From: Streptomyces monashensis
Lineage (GTDB): Bacteria; Actinomycetota; Actinomycetes; Streptomycetales; Streptomycetaceae
Direction of reading: 5' to 3'
DNA: 64,000 nucleotides
NCBI RefSeq assembly: GCF_001866665.1
Contig: NZ_MLYO01000024.1
Location: forward strand, 124,001-188,000
Under the pieces are notes generated by a model, which saw nothing but the letters and a program-made list of their open reading frames with translations, had not been told where the DNA came from and made no database searches. A program made the translations under genes and the position numbers. The stretch's first letter is position 1, and each line of letters starts with the position of its first letter. This document shows positions 51,136 through 58,930 of this stretch, piece after piece.

Positions 51136-51480
51136 ATGAAGCAGTCTGCTGCCAAGACTCTCGGTGTCGCCGCCCTCGGTGCCGCCTTCGCCGCCGTCGG
51201 CGCGGGCGCGGCCAACGCGGCCCCGGCCCTCCCGGAAACGGGCCAGGCCCAGCAGGCCGTGGGCTCCGTCACCCAGACGCTGCCGGGTGCCGCCGCCGCG
51301 GCGCTGAGCCGCGGGCAGGGCGCCGTGGGCAACGCGGCGGCCGCCGCGCAGCCGGCCGCCCAGGACGCGCTCGCCAAGGGCCCGGCCGTCCCGGCCGCCG
51401 GGCTGCTCGGCGGACTGCCGACGGCCCGCACGGGCCTGCCCACGCACGGGCTGCCGGTGAACGGCATCCCGGTCGGCTGA
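51136..51480 (+). CDS. Small secreted Ala-rich protein
   Basis: A 114-aa protein from ATG 51136 (SD AAGGA). The signal peptide runs to about residue 27 (LGAAFAAVGAGAANA-A). The mature part is Ala/Gly/Gln-rich without cysteine and ends in a repeat-like GLPTARTGLPTHGLPVNGIPVG. Similar in style to the secreted protein at 57462, but not clearly homologous. Function unknown. A very strong terminator follows. Confidence 0.75.
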   Translation: MKQSAAKTLGVAALGAAFAAVGAGAANAAPALPETGQAQQAVGSVTQTLPGAAAAALSRGQGAVGNAAAAAQPAAQDALAKGPAVPAAGLLGGLPTARTGLPTHGLPVNGIPVG

Positions 51481-51520
51481 CCTGGCCCGACCTGACGTGA
51501 TCCGGCCGACGGCCGGCACC

Positions 51521-51569
51521 ACGCCGCTGGGGCGCCCCGGAGGACAACTCCGGGGCGCCCCAGCGGCGT
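51521..51569. terminator. Very strong bidirectional terminator
   Basis: A perfect 22-bp stem (51521-51542 with 51548-51569) with loop GACAA, between the convergent secreted-protein and PspC genes. Confidence 0.85.
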
Positions 51570-51577
51570 TCGTACGC

Positions 51578-51778
51578 CTACCAGGCGGTGCGGGACTTCT
51601 CCTCGGAGGGCAGCAGGATCCACAGGGCTATGTAGATCAGGAACTGCGGGCCCGGGAGCAGGCAGGAGAGCAGGAAGATCACCCGCATCGTCGTCGCGGA
51701 GGTGCCGAAGCGCCGGGCCAGTCCGGCGCACACGCCGCCGATCACGCGGCCGTGGGTGGGGCGGGCAAGGGCGGTCAT
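51578..51778 (-). CDS. PspC domain membrane protein
   Basis: A 66-aa protein. Nearly all of it is a PspC domain: RVIGGVCAGLARRFGTSATTMRVIFLLSCLLPGPQFLIYIALWILLPSEE in outline, with two hydrophobic segments. PspC domains occur in envelope stress systems; alone they are common in Streptomyces with no known role. Confidence 0.9.
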   Translation of the reverse strand: MTALARPTHGRVIGGVCAGLARRFGTSATTMRVIFLLSCLLPGPQFLIYIALWILLPSEEKSRTAW

Positions 51779-51889
51779 CGCGGCTCCTCCGTGTCGTCGG
51801 CCCGCTGCCGGGCCGGTGGCCGGGGCCGCCCCGGCGGCGTCCCTCGACCTTCTTCCACGGTAGGGAGACGAAGGGGGCGAAGCATCGCT

Positions 51890-52468
51890 CTACGGGGCGA
51901 TCCCGACCCTGGGAATCGTCGGGGTGCGCCCCTGAGACAGCTCCTCCTGGAGCGTGACGGGCCGCCGGGCCCCGGACTCGGCGCCCTCCCGCGCGTCCCG
52001 CGCCTCACGGCGGCGCAGCCAGGCGCGGCCCGCCGGCACGACGGCCAGGTGGGCGAGGACGACGCCCGCGGTGTTCAGCAGCAGCGCGTCGACGTCCGCC
52101 ACCCGGCCGGGCACCCCGGTCTGCAGCAGCGTGATGCCCAGGGAGATCAGGGCGCCCGCCGCGGCCGTGCGGACCAGGGAGGCGAGTGGGGAGACGGTCA
52201 GCCGGCCGTGCACCGCCGGCAGCAGCACGCCCAGCGGGGCGAGCAGGGCGAGGCCCTCGCCGAGCCGCCGGGCCGCCTCCCGGCCGCCGAGCGCCAGGTC
52301 GGCGCGGATGCCGGCCAGGGGATGCACATTGGGGGGTGTCACCCAGGGGACGTCCAGAGGCCGCAGCGTCAGCCAGGCGACGAGAACGAGGTGGGCGACG
52401 AGGAGGACACCCCCTGTCACCCTGATGCGGAACGCGGCGCTGCCGCCGAAGGAGCCTTGACGCTGCAC
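51890..52468 (-). CDS. VanZ-like membrane protein
   Basis: A 192-aa protein with four hydrophobic segments (GVLLVAHLVLVAWLTLRPLDVP, LALLAPLGVLLPAV, LVRTAAAGALISLGITLLQTGVPGRVADVDALLLNTAG) and the VanZ pattern T-LRP ... R-ADVDALLLNT-G. Roles range from low-level glycopeptide tolerance to unknown. It lies downstream of the AfsQ lipoprotein gene on the same strand, 86 bp away. Confidence 0.82.
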   Translation of the reverse strand: MQRQGSFGGSAAFRIRVTGGVLLVAHLVLVAWLTLRPLDVPWVTPPNVHPLAGIRADLALGGREAARRLGEGLALLAPLGVLLPAVHGRLTVSPLASLVRTAAAGALISLGITLLQTGVPGRVADVDALLLNTAGVVLAHLAVVPAGRAWLRRREARDAREGAESGARRPVTLQEELSQGRTPTIPRVGIAP

Positions 52469-52554
52469 GACCCCCTAGACGCAGCCCCGGGCACGATCGG
52501 TTCCGCATCGGTTTCCCCGACGTGCCGGCCGGAGCCGGTCCGCACTTCGCCGAA

Positions 52555-53187
52555 CTAGTTCTCCGGCACCGCACTCGACGGCGGCTGCGCGTTTCCCGGG
52601 CGGTTGCGGACGTCGTCCGTGCAGGCGTAGCGGCGGGGGGCGTCGGGGACCGGGCCGGCCAGGATGACCGAGCCGTCGCCCTCCGTCGCCGCCGAGTCGG
52701 ACAGGGTGCAGACGACCTGGGCCAGGGCGTACGACGTCAGATGCGCCGGAGGCGTGCTCAGACGGAGCATGTCCTCGGGGTCCCTCGGGCCGGGGCCCGA
52801 CACGCTCAGGCCGCCCGGGACGTACGTCGTGTAGCCCGCGGAGCGTTCGGCGGTGGAGGGCGAGGCCGCCAGCTGGTCCAGCAGCCCCTGGGCCACGATC
52901 ACCCGGCGCCGGGCGTCCGGGGTGCCGTCGGGCACGCCGACCGTCCGGTCGACCGTCACCAGGGACGCCCCGCAGAGCAGGAAGACCTGCACGGGCACAC
53001 CCCGCGAGGACGGTGCGGACAGGTCCGGCCCGGCCAGCGAGCACGGCACCCGGGACGGCGCCGCCCCGAAGTCGGTCGGCACCTCCGTGGCCCGGATGCC
53101 GCAGCCGGAGAGCGCCAGGCCCAGGAGGGGCAGCGCCAGCAGACGGCGTGCGGCCCGGCTCTGCGCGGTCGCGCGTCGTACGGTCAT
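52555..53187 (-). CDS. AfsQ-associated lipoprotein (GerMN-like)
   Basis: A 210-aa lipoprotein; lipobox GLALSGC with Cys29. The mature part (VPVQVFLLCGASLVTVDRTV...VIVAQGLLDQLAASPS) looks like a GerMN-type domain often linked to two-component systems in Streptomyces (compare LpqB next to MtrB). Its start overlaps the afsQ2 stop by 4 bp (ATGA). It may tune signal sensing by the AfsQ2 kinase at the membrane surface. Confidence 0.78.
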   Translation of the reverse strand: MTVRRATAQSRAARRLLALPLLGLALSGCGIRATEVPTDFGAAPSRVPCSLAGPDLSAPSSRGVPVQVFLLCGASLVTVDRTVGVPDGTPDARRRVIVAQGLLDQLAASPSTAERSAGYTTYVPGGLSVSGPGPRDPEDMLRLSTPPAHLTSYALAQVVCTLSDSAATEGDGSVILAGPVPDAPRRYACTDDVRNRPGNAQPPSSAVPEN

Positions 53188-54797
53188 GACCCCTCCCTTC
53201 CCGATCCTGGACTGCTCTCGTCGTTCTCGTCGTTCCCGCCGGTGCCGGTGGCCTTCCCGTCCTCGTCCGGCTCCTCCGCCAGCCGTGAGACGTCCCGTGG
53301 CAGCCGCAGGGTGAACACCGCCCCGCCGTCGGGCGAGTTGGCGGCGGTGATCTCGCCGCCGTGGATGTGGGCGTTCTCCATGGCGATGGACAGACCCAGT
53401 CCGCTGCCCTCGGACCGCGGCCGCGAGGCGCTCGCCTTGTAGAAGCGGTCGAAGACGTGGGGCAGGACGTCCTCCGGGATGCCCGGCCCGTGGTCGCGCA
53501 CCGCGATCACCACCTCGTCGTCCGCCGCCCGCACCGATACCCGCACCGGCGACCCGCCGTGCTTGAGCGCGTTGCCGATCAGGTTGGCGAGGATGACGTC
53601 CAGCCGGCGCGGGTCCAGCAGGGCGTGGATGCCGCGTTCCGCGTCCAGTTCGACGGCGTCCAGCCAGGCGCGGGCGTCGATGCAGGCGGTGATCTGGTCG
53701 GCGACGTCGACGTCGTCCAGGACCAGCCGGGCGGTGCCCGCGTCGAAGCGGGTGACCTCCATCAGGTTCTCGACCAGGTCGTTCAGGCGCCGCGTCTCGC
53801 TGACCACCAGCCGCACCGCCGGCTCGATCATCGGATCGATGCTCCCGGACTCGAACTCCAGCTCTTCCTCCAGCACCTCCGTGACGGCGGTGATGGCGGT
53901 CAGCGGCGTCCGCAGCTCATGACTCATGTCGGCGACGAACCGGCGCGAGGACTCGTCCCGGGCGGCCATCTCCGCGACCCGCTGCTCCAGCGCCTCGGCC
54001 GCGTTGTTGAACGTCCGGGAGAGATCGGCGAGTTCGTCGGTGCCGGAGACCCGCAGCCGGGTGTCCAGTCTGCCCTCGCCCAGGCGCCGGGCGGCGACCC
54101 CGAGCCGGTGCACCGGCTTCAGCACGGTCGTCGCGGCGGCCTGCGCGAGCAGCGCCGCGCCGATCAGCGCGAGGCCCGTGGCGATGCCGAGCGACCAGGC
54201 CAGCGAGTTGAGGTCCTTGGCCTCCGGCTCCAGGGACTTCGCCATGTAGCCGGTCGGGCCGCCGCCGATCACCCGCGTGCCGGCCACCAGGAACGGCGTG
54301 CCGTGCGCCACGACCCGCTGCCAGTACAGGTGGTACGGCTCCTTGTTGGCGTCCGACACCTTCTGCTGCTTGTCCACGGCGGCGCGCAGCGTCTTCGGCA
54401 CGTCCTCCAGCGAGAAGCCGTTGATCCCGCCCGAGTTGCCGTACACCGTCCTGCCGCTCGCGTCCTGGCCGACCAGCAGCACGCTGAAGCCCTGGCTGCT
54501 GGTCGCCATCTGCCCGGCGGTGCGCTGGAGTTGGTCCTGCGACGGGTGCGCCGGCAGCGCGCCCGCGCGGTTCTGCATCTCCTGGCGGAAGTCGCGCAGC
54601 ACCGCGTCCTGGGCGCGGGTGAGCACCGCCTCCCGGTTCAGCCAGTACGCGATGCCGGACGCCGAGACGGCGGCCGTCAGGGCCACCAGCGCGAAGACGA
54701 CGACCAGCCGCAGCCGCAGACTGGTGAACCTGAGCCGCGCCAGACTCCTCGCCCGCCCCGCGGTCCAGCCGCGCAGCCCTCCTTGCCTGTCCGTCAC
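53184..54797 (-). CDS. afsQ2: AfsQ2 sensor histidine kinase
   Basis: A 537-aa membrane kinase: TM1 (LRLRLVVVFALVALTAAVSASGIAYWL), an extracellular sensor of ~150 aa, TM2 (about 195-220), HAMP (VHRLGVAARRLGEGRLDTRLRV), the H-box ADMSHELRTPLTAI and an ATPase domain with N-box IGNALKHGG and G-boxes DHGPGIPE / GSGLGLSIA. It phosphorylates AfsQ1. In S. coelicolor AfsQ1/Q2 links nitrogen state (for example glutamate) to antibiotic production and development. It overlaps afsQ1 by 4 bp. Confidence 0.94.
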   Translation of the reverse strand: MTDRQGGLRGWTAGRARSLARLRFTSLRLRLVVVFALVALTAAVSASGIAYWLNREAVLTRAQDAVLRDFRQEMQNRAGALPAHPSQDQLQRTAGQMATSSQGFSVLLVGQDASGRTVYGNSGGINGFSLEDVPKTLRAAVDKQQKVSDANKEPYHLYWQRVVAHGTPFLVAGTRVIGGGPTGYMAKSLEPEAKDLNSLAWSLGIATGLALIGAALLAQAAATTVLKPVHRLGVAARRLGEGRLDTRLRVSGTDELADLSRTFNNAAEALEQRVAEMAARDESSRRFVADMSHELRTPLTAITAVTEVLEEELEFESGSIDPMIEPAVRLVVSETRRLNDLVENLMEVTRFDAGTARLVLDDVDVADQITACIDARAWLDAVELDAERGIHALLDPRRLDVILANLIGNALKHGGSPVRVSVRAADDEVVIAVRDHGPGIPEDVLPHVFDRFYKASASRPRSEGSGLGLSIAMENAHIHGGEITAANSPDGGAVFTLRLPRDVSRLAEEPDEDGKATGTGGNDENDESSPGSGREGS

Positions 54798-55489
54798 TGA
54801 GGCGTGTCCAGGCGGTAGCCGACACCGCGGACGGTACGGATCAGCGTCGGGGACGAGGGCACGTCCTCGACCTTGGCGCGCAGCCGCTGCACACAGGCGT
54901 CCACCAGGCGCGAGTCACCGAGGTAGTCGTGCTCCCACACCAGCCGCAGCAGCTGCTGGCGGGACAGCGCCTGACCGGGCCGCCGGCTCAGCTCCAGCAG
55001 CAGCCGCAGCTCGGTCGGGGTCAGCTGGAGGTCATCGCCGTTCTTCGTCACGGTCATCGCCGAGCGGTCGATGATCACGTTGCCGAAGGTCGCCGAGTCG
55101 CTGGACTCGCGCTCCCCGCGCCGCAGCACGGCCCGGATGCGGGCGTCCAGCACCCGGCCCTGCACGGGCTTGACGACATAGTCGTCGGCGCCGGACTCCA
55201 GCCCGACCACCACGTCGATGTCGTCGCTGCGCGCGGTCAGCAGGATGATCGGCAGCTGGTCGGTGCGCCGGATCCGACGGCACACCTCGAAGCCGTCGAT
55301 CCCGGGCAGCATCACATCCAGCACGATCAGGTCGGGCCGCTGCTCGCGCAGCAGCTTCAGACCGTCCTCACCGCTGGCAGCGGTCGCCACCCGGTGGCCC
55401 TGGCGCGTCAGGGAGAGCTCCAGGGCCGTACGGATGGCGTCGTCGTCCTCGATCAGCAACAGGGAAGCCACGGGCTCATTCTGGCCCAT
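54794..55489 (-). CDS. afsQ1: AfsQ1 response regulator
   Basis: An OmpR-type regulator: receiver LLLIEDDDAIRTALELS with phosphorylated Asp in LIVLDVMLPGIDGFEV, then a winged helix (ATFGNVIIDRSAMTV...RLVDACVQRLRAKVEDVPSSPTLIRTVRGVGYRL in outline). ATG 55489 has SD GGAGG; the GTG at 55471 gives 225 aa, the length I recall for S. coelicolor AfsQ1, and cannot be excluded. It is divergent from sigQ, with a consensus AfsQ1 site between them. Confidence 0.95.
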   Translation of the reverse strand: MGQNEPVASLLLIEDDDAIRTALELSLTRQGHRVATAASGEDGLKLLREQRPDLIVLDVMLPGIDGFEVCRRIRRTDQLPIILLTARSDDIDVVVGLESGADDYVVKPVQGRVLDARIRAVLRRGERESSDSATFGNVIIDRSAMTVTKNGDDLQLTPTELRLLLELSRRPGQALSRQQLLRLVWEHDYLGDSRLVDACVQRLRAKVEDVPSSPTLIRTVRGVGYRLDTPQ

Positions 55490-55578
55490 GGACCCGCCGT
55501 CCTCCCACCTGCCCGCACCAGCCCTTCCCCACCGCCACGACATGTGCACTTCCTGTGACGTCCCTGAGCAGGACCCCT

Positions 55579-55594
55579 GTGACAGGTCTGTGAC
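55579..55594. promoter_or_regulatory. AfsQ1 binding site between afsQ1 and sigQ
   Basis: GTGAC-N6-GTGAC is an exact match to the published AfsQ1 motif GTnAC-n6-GTnAC. It lies 128 bp before the sigQ start and 90 bp from afsQ1, so it could control both directions. Confidence 0.8.
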
Positions 55595-55721
55595 AGTCGG
55601 CGGACACGGCCATGAAGTGCCCCCGGCAGAGTTTTCGTCACGGGCCAGGCGGCCGACCGGATCAGCCGGAAGCCGGCCCGGCGAGACCGAACCACCGGAC
55701 GTCCACGACGGGGAGCGCGAG

Positions 55722-56456
55722 ATGAACACGCTGCACAGCATGAGCACCAGCGCAGTGGTCACGCGTCTGCACGACGTGCACACGCACCGGTCCGGTTCCG
55801 AGAAGTCCGGTGCCGTGAGCGGGCGGGGGTGCGCTCGCGGCACCGGACGTCAGCACCCGGCGTACATGTCGGTGGTCGAGGCGCACACGGGGGACGGCCA
55901 CGGGGAGGGCTCGGGGGAGCGGCGTCGCTCGCTGAGCGAGGCGGAGTTCACGGCCTACGTCCAGGAGCGCCGCGCCTCCCTGTACGCCACCGCCTACCAC
56001 CTCACCGGCGACCGTTTCGAGGCCGAGGACCTGCTCCAGAGCGCGCTGTTCTCGACGTACAGGGCGTGGGACCGGATCAGCGACAAGGCGGCCGTCGGCG
56101 GCTACCTGCGCCGCACCATGACCAACCTGCACATCAGCGCGTGGCGGCGCCGCAAGCTCAACGAGTACCCGACCGAGGAACTGCCGGAGACGCCCTCCGA
56201 CACGGACGCGATGCGCGGCACCGAACTGCGCGCGGTCCTGTGGCAGGCGCTGGCCCGGCTGCCCGAACTCCAGCGCACCATGCTGGTCCTGCGCTACTAC
56301 GAGGGCCGCACGGACCCGGAGATCGCGGACATCCTCAACATCAGTGTCGGCACGGTGAAGTCCAGCATCTGGCGCTCGCTGCGCCGGCTGCGCGAGGACG
56401 AGGTCCTCAGCTTCGGCCGTGACGAGGAGAACGCCTTCGGCGAACTGGTCGCCTGA
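55722..56456 (+). CDS. sigQ: SigQ ECF sigma factor
   Basis: A 244-aa SigE-type sigma (actinobacterial SACE-like group). A polar N-terminal ~70 residues precede region 2 (YATAYHLTGDRFEAEDLLQSALFSTYRAWDRI) and region 4 (LPELQRTMLVLRYYEGRTDPEIADILNISVGTVKSSIWRSLRRL). ATG 55722 has SD GGGGAG; an internal ATG at 55866 would give a shorter form starting near the conserved part. In S. coelicolor sigQ is an AfsQ1 target and counteracts AfsQ1 effects. Confidence 0.92.
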   Translation: MNTLHSMSTSAVVTRLHDVHTHRSGSEKSGAVSGRGCARGTGRQHPAYMSVVEAHTGDGHGEGSGERRRSLSEAEFTAYVQERRASLYATAYHLTGDRFEAEDLLQSALFSTYRAWDRISDKAAVGGYLRRTMTNLHISAWRRRKLNEYPTEELPETPSDTDAMRGTELRAVLWQALARLPELQRTMLVLRYYEGRTDPEIADILNISVGTVKSSIWRSLRRLREDEVLSFGRDEENAFGELVA

Positions 56457-56461
56457 AGGTC

Positions 56462-56580
56462 GGGGTCACCGGGGGGTGGCCCGAGGGGGGAGCAACGGGG
56501 GCCCCATGGGGACCACTGGGGGATGGGTCCACGTGGGAAACAGGGAGGGGAAACGGGGGAAACACGGGGGAGCACGAGAA
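56462..56580 (+). other. G-rich 3' region of sigQ
   Basis: At least ten runs of four to six G on the plus strand between the sigQ stop and its terminator (for example at 56462, 56471, 56485, 56497, 56508, 56518). The spacing would allow G-quadruplexes in the mRNA tail. Confidence 0.5.
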
Positions 56581-56624
56581 GCGGGACTGGAGGGCTGGGG
56601 GGCCTGTCCAGTCCCGCTTTTTTG
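56579..56624 (+). terminator. Intrinsic terminator after sigQ
   Basis: AAGCGGGACTGGA (56579-56591) pairs with TCCAGTCCCGCTT (56607-56619) and is followed by a T run (to 56623), a canonical intrinsic terminator. Confidence 0.9.
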
Positions 56625-56698
56625 TTTCTGCCTCTGCACGACGGCTCCGTACGCCCGGTTCCGTACGACGGTCTCCGTGCGGCGTCTCTGTACGGCGG

Positions 56699-57334
56699 TC
56701 AGGCCGCCGTCTGCTGCCGTACCTGCCGCCCCGCCGCGGCAGCGGTCAGCCGCCCCAGCGCCTCGTCACGGTCGCAGGCGTGTGCGCCCAGGGACACCTG
56801 GCGGGCGACGATCGACCGCTCCGCGCGCATCAGCCGCCAGCCCCGGCGCAGCAGGAACGGCACCGACTTGCGGCCCTCCTTCAGATCGCGCAGGAAGCGC
56901 CGCCGGAAGGTGGTGAACGGGCCGCGGCTCAGACACAGCGCGTCCGCGAGCACTCCCCGCTCCCGGCAGCGCTCGACGATCTCCGCCGCGAAGATGCCCT
57001 CGGCGATGAAGAGCGGGGTACGGCCGATGTGCAGGGTGTTCTCGCCGGTACGGGCGCTGCGCGCGATGTCGTACACCGGCACCGGTGTCGAGCCCGTGGC
57101 GCACAGCCGGGTGATGGCCTCGACGGCGACGTCCGCGTCCCAGGACTCCGGATGGTCCCAGTCGATGTCCGAACTCCCCTGCACCAGGGGCAGAGTCGGG
57201 TCGTCACCCTCCTTGTAGAAGTCGTCCAGGCGCAGCACGGGGAGCCCGGAGCGGGCGGCGACGAGTGACTTGCCCGAGCCCGAGGGGCCGCACAGCAGCA
57301 CGACACGGGCGGGGACGGGAGGATGAATGCTCAC
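56699..57334 (-). CDS. Uridine kinase-like P-loop protein
   Basis: A 211-aa protein. Walker A GPSGSGKSLVA (about 15-25), LRLDDFYKEGDDPTLP as the kinase substrate Asp motif, DIDWDHPESWD and the FIAEGIFAAE loop match the uridine kinase/phosphoribulokinase class. It probably phosphorylates a nucleoside or a small alcohol. GTG 57334 is the start that puts the P-loop near the N-terminus. Confidence 0.85.
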   Translation of the reverse strand: MSIHPPVPARVVLLCGPSGSGKSLVAARSGLPVLRLDDFYKEGDDPTLPLVQGSSDIDWDHPESWDADVAVEAITRLCATGSTPVPVYDIARSARTGENTLHIGRTPLFIAEGIFAAEIVERCRERGVLADALCLSRGPFTTFRRRFLRDLKEGRKSVPFLLRRGWRLMRAERSIVARQVSLGAHACDRDEALGRLTAAAAGRQVRQQTAA

Positions 57335-57461
57335 GGAACACCAGTTTGACGTATGGCGGGCCGCCTGCCGACCCCGCGGGTCGGCTTTTGAGCGTGACTC
57401 CCACCTCAACTACCCTGCGTACATACACCATTACCCTGCGCGCCGGAAGGTGGCACCAGCG

Positions 57462-57866
57462 ATGGCCCGACAGAACTCCCCCCGACCCCCCGTCGCGCCG
57501 CGCGGCCTGATCGCCCTCGCGGCCGCAGGGGCGGCCCTGGGCGCCGGCGCCGTCACGGCGCACGCGGAGTCGTCCGCGCCACTCGTGCAGATGCCGTCGC
57601 GCCCGGCCTCCCTCGGCGACGTCGACCCCCAGGCGGGGCTCGCGGTGCTCACGGCCACCGTCCCCTACGTCACGGGCCCGGTGGCCGGCCTCAAGCCCAA
57701 CCCCCTGGCGGGCACGGGCGTCGATCCCCTGGACAACGGCGTGGGCACACAGATCGCCGACTTCCAGCCGGTCGGTACGCGGATGGTGACGCGGCCGGTG
57801 GCGGAGGCGGAGTCGGTCGGCAGCCTGCCGGGGGCGGACCGGGTGCTGGGCGGGCCGGGCAACTGA
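57462..57866 (+). CDS. Small secreted protein
   Basis: A 134-aa protein with a signal peptide (RGLIALAAAGAALGAGAVTAHA-E). The mature part is Pro/Gly/Val-rich, without cysteine, and predicted mostly disordered. SD GGAAGG. Probably a wall- or medium-located small protein with no known role. It is divergent from the kinase gene. Confidence 0.75.
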   Translation: MARQNSPRPPVAPRGLIALAAAGAALGAGAVTAHAESSAPLVQMPSRPASLGDVDPQAGLAVLTATVPYVTGPVAGLKPNPLAGTGVDPLDNGVGTQIADFQPVGTRMVTRPVAEAESVGSLPGADRVLGGPGN

Positions 57867-57949
57867 ATGCGCCCGTGAGGGCGCGTGGGGCGGTGCCCGG
57901 GGTGGAGTTGGTGACGGGGTTGCCGAGTGGCCGCTGAGTACCGCACGAA

Positions 57950-58000
57950 GAGAGCCGCACTGCCCCGATGGGGGAAGGTGCGGCTCTCGGGTTTTTGTTC
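57950..58000. terminator. Terminator between secreted protein and toxin genes
   Basis: GAGAGCCGCAC (57950-57960) pairs with GTGCGGCTCTC (57978-57988), with CCCC/GGGG inside and GGGTTTTTG after, so it is strongest for the plus-strand gene. Confidence 0.85.
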
Positions 58001-58250
58001 AAGCGGTCCGGCCCAGGTGGGTGACCATGATGCGGATCACTTCGTTATCGATGATGTACAGCACCCGGTAGTCGCCGACGTGTAGGCGTCGCACGTCTTG
58101 CGACCCGTAGGGGATGGAGCCGCGTGGTCGGGGCTCGTTGGCCAGGGCGTCCACGGCCTCGTAGACGGCAGCCAGGCCGACCGGGTCGTCCTTGAGGAAC
58201 CGCACGGCCGCGTCGGTGGCGCGCGGTTCCCAAATGATCTCGTAGGTCAC
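57999..58250 (-). CDS. RelE/ParE family toxin
   Basis: An 83-aa protein of typical RelE size: YEIIWEPRATDAAVRFL, ANEPRPRGSIPYG and the basic C-terminal sheet RRLHVGDYRVLYIIDNEVIRIMVTHLG. RelE toxins cleave mRNA in the ribosomal A site; Arg/Tyr residues of the sheet are present. It overlaps the antitoxin gene by 4 bp. Confidence 0.88.
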   Translation of the reverse strand: MTYEIIWEPRATDAAVRFLKDDPVGLAAVYEAVDALANEPRPRGSIPYGSQDVRRLHVGDYRVLYIIDNEVIRIMVTHLGRTA

Positions 58251-58504
58251 TTACGCAACCCCAGCATCCTGCCGACCTCTTCGTGCGGGATGCCCGGCTC
58301 CAGCGTGCCCTGCTCCTTCTTCAGTCTGTACTCGGCCACCGCCAAGGCGTCTTCGAGGTCCTCTATCACTTGGGGTGAGATAAGCAGGGCGGCGACGTGG
58401 CCGTGGTCGGTGAGGGCGATGGTCTCGCGGCTGTGAGCGGCGCGGCGGACCAGGTCGCCGAGCTGGGAGCGGGCGGCACTGATGGCAATCTGAACCATGC
58501 GCAT
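58247..58504 (-). CDS. Phd/YefM family antitoxin
   Basis: An 85-aa protein: VQIAISAARSQLGDLVRRAAHSRETIALTDHGHVAALLISPQVIEDLEDALAVAEY in outline is a Phd/YefM N-terminal DNA-binding fold, then a short acidic-basic tail that would wrap the toxin. ATG 58504 or 58498 may be the start. First gene of the pair; a perfect inverted repeat lies just upstream (58518-58535). Confidence 0.88.
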   Translation of the reverse strand: MRMVQIAISAARSQLGDLVRRAAHSRETIALTDHGHVAALLISPQVIEDLEDALAVAEYRLKKEQGTLEPGIPHEEVGRMLGLRK

Positions 58505-58517
58505 ATGGTGCCACTAG

Positions 58518-58535
58518 ATTGCTCTTGTGAGCAAT
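58518..58535. promoter_or_regulatory. Antitoxin autoregulatory palindrome
   Basis: ATTGCTC-TTGT-GAGCAAT is a perfect 7-bp-arm inverted repeat 14 bp before the antitoxin ATG. Phd-type antitoxins repress their own operon through such sites. Confidence 0.65.
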
Positions 58536-58873
58536 GCATGTGTCTATGTGTGGGCGTGGCTTTGGCCTGCCGCGCCGAAGATGCCGGTGTTCCGTCCGAA
58601 CGGAAGGAACACGTGTCGCCTGGCGGGAACCCCGTGGGCGCTGGACACCCACCCCGAGCTGGGCGGGCAGATGAGCCCGAGGCCGTACCGGACGCCGCAT
58701 TGCCGCTCACGGAGCAGCCCGCGTTCGCGCGGGACGGCTCCGGGTGATTCGGCACGGTCCGGCCTCCGTGCCCGACAGACGAGGCATTCGTCAGAGGTGC
58801 GGGCAAGGTCGATTGCAGACCGCGGGTCACACAGCACGGAGGTGTGACGCGGACTGCCTTGGCGTGAAGCGAG

Positions 58874-58913
58874 AGGGCTGCGTCTTCCCCGGACGGAGGG
58901 AGGACGCAGCCCT
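58874..58913. terminator. Terminator of the deoC-ALDH operon
   Basis: AGGGCTGCGTC (58874-58884) pairs perfectly with GACGCAGCCCT (58903-58913), 17 bp after the ALDH-like stop. Confidence 0.7.
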
Positions 58914-58930
58914 TGCTCGGCGGGTGGCCG

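Larger units (their letters stand above)
58505..58930. other. Intergenic region upstream of the toxin-antitoxin pair
   Basis: 426 bp with no gene I can support. It holds the antitoxin operator (58518-58535) and the terminator of the aldehyde dehydrogenase operon (58874-58913). A GTG frame at 58527-58847 (106 aa) has no homology-like features and no SD. Confidence 0.6.

Noticed and set aside
47983..51522. A 1179-codon minus-strand frame across lysR, the hydrolase and add
   Set aside because: It is antisense to lysR and add over most of its length; its composition is that of a shadow frame.
58527..58847. A 106-codon GTG frame upstream of the toxin-antitoxin pair
   Set aside because: No SD, no recognisable domain, its start lies within the antitoxin palindrome, and competing frames on both strands look equally open.
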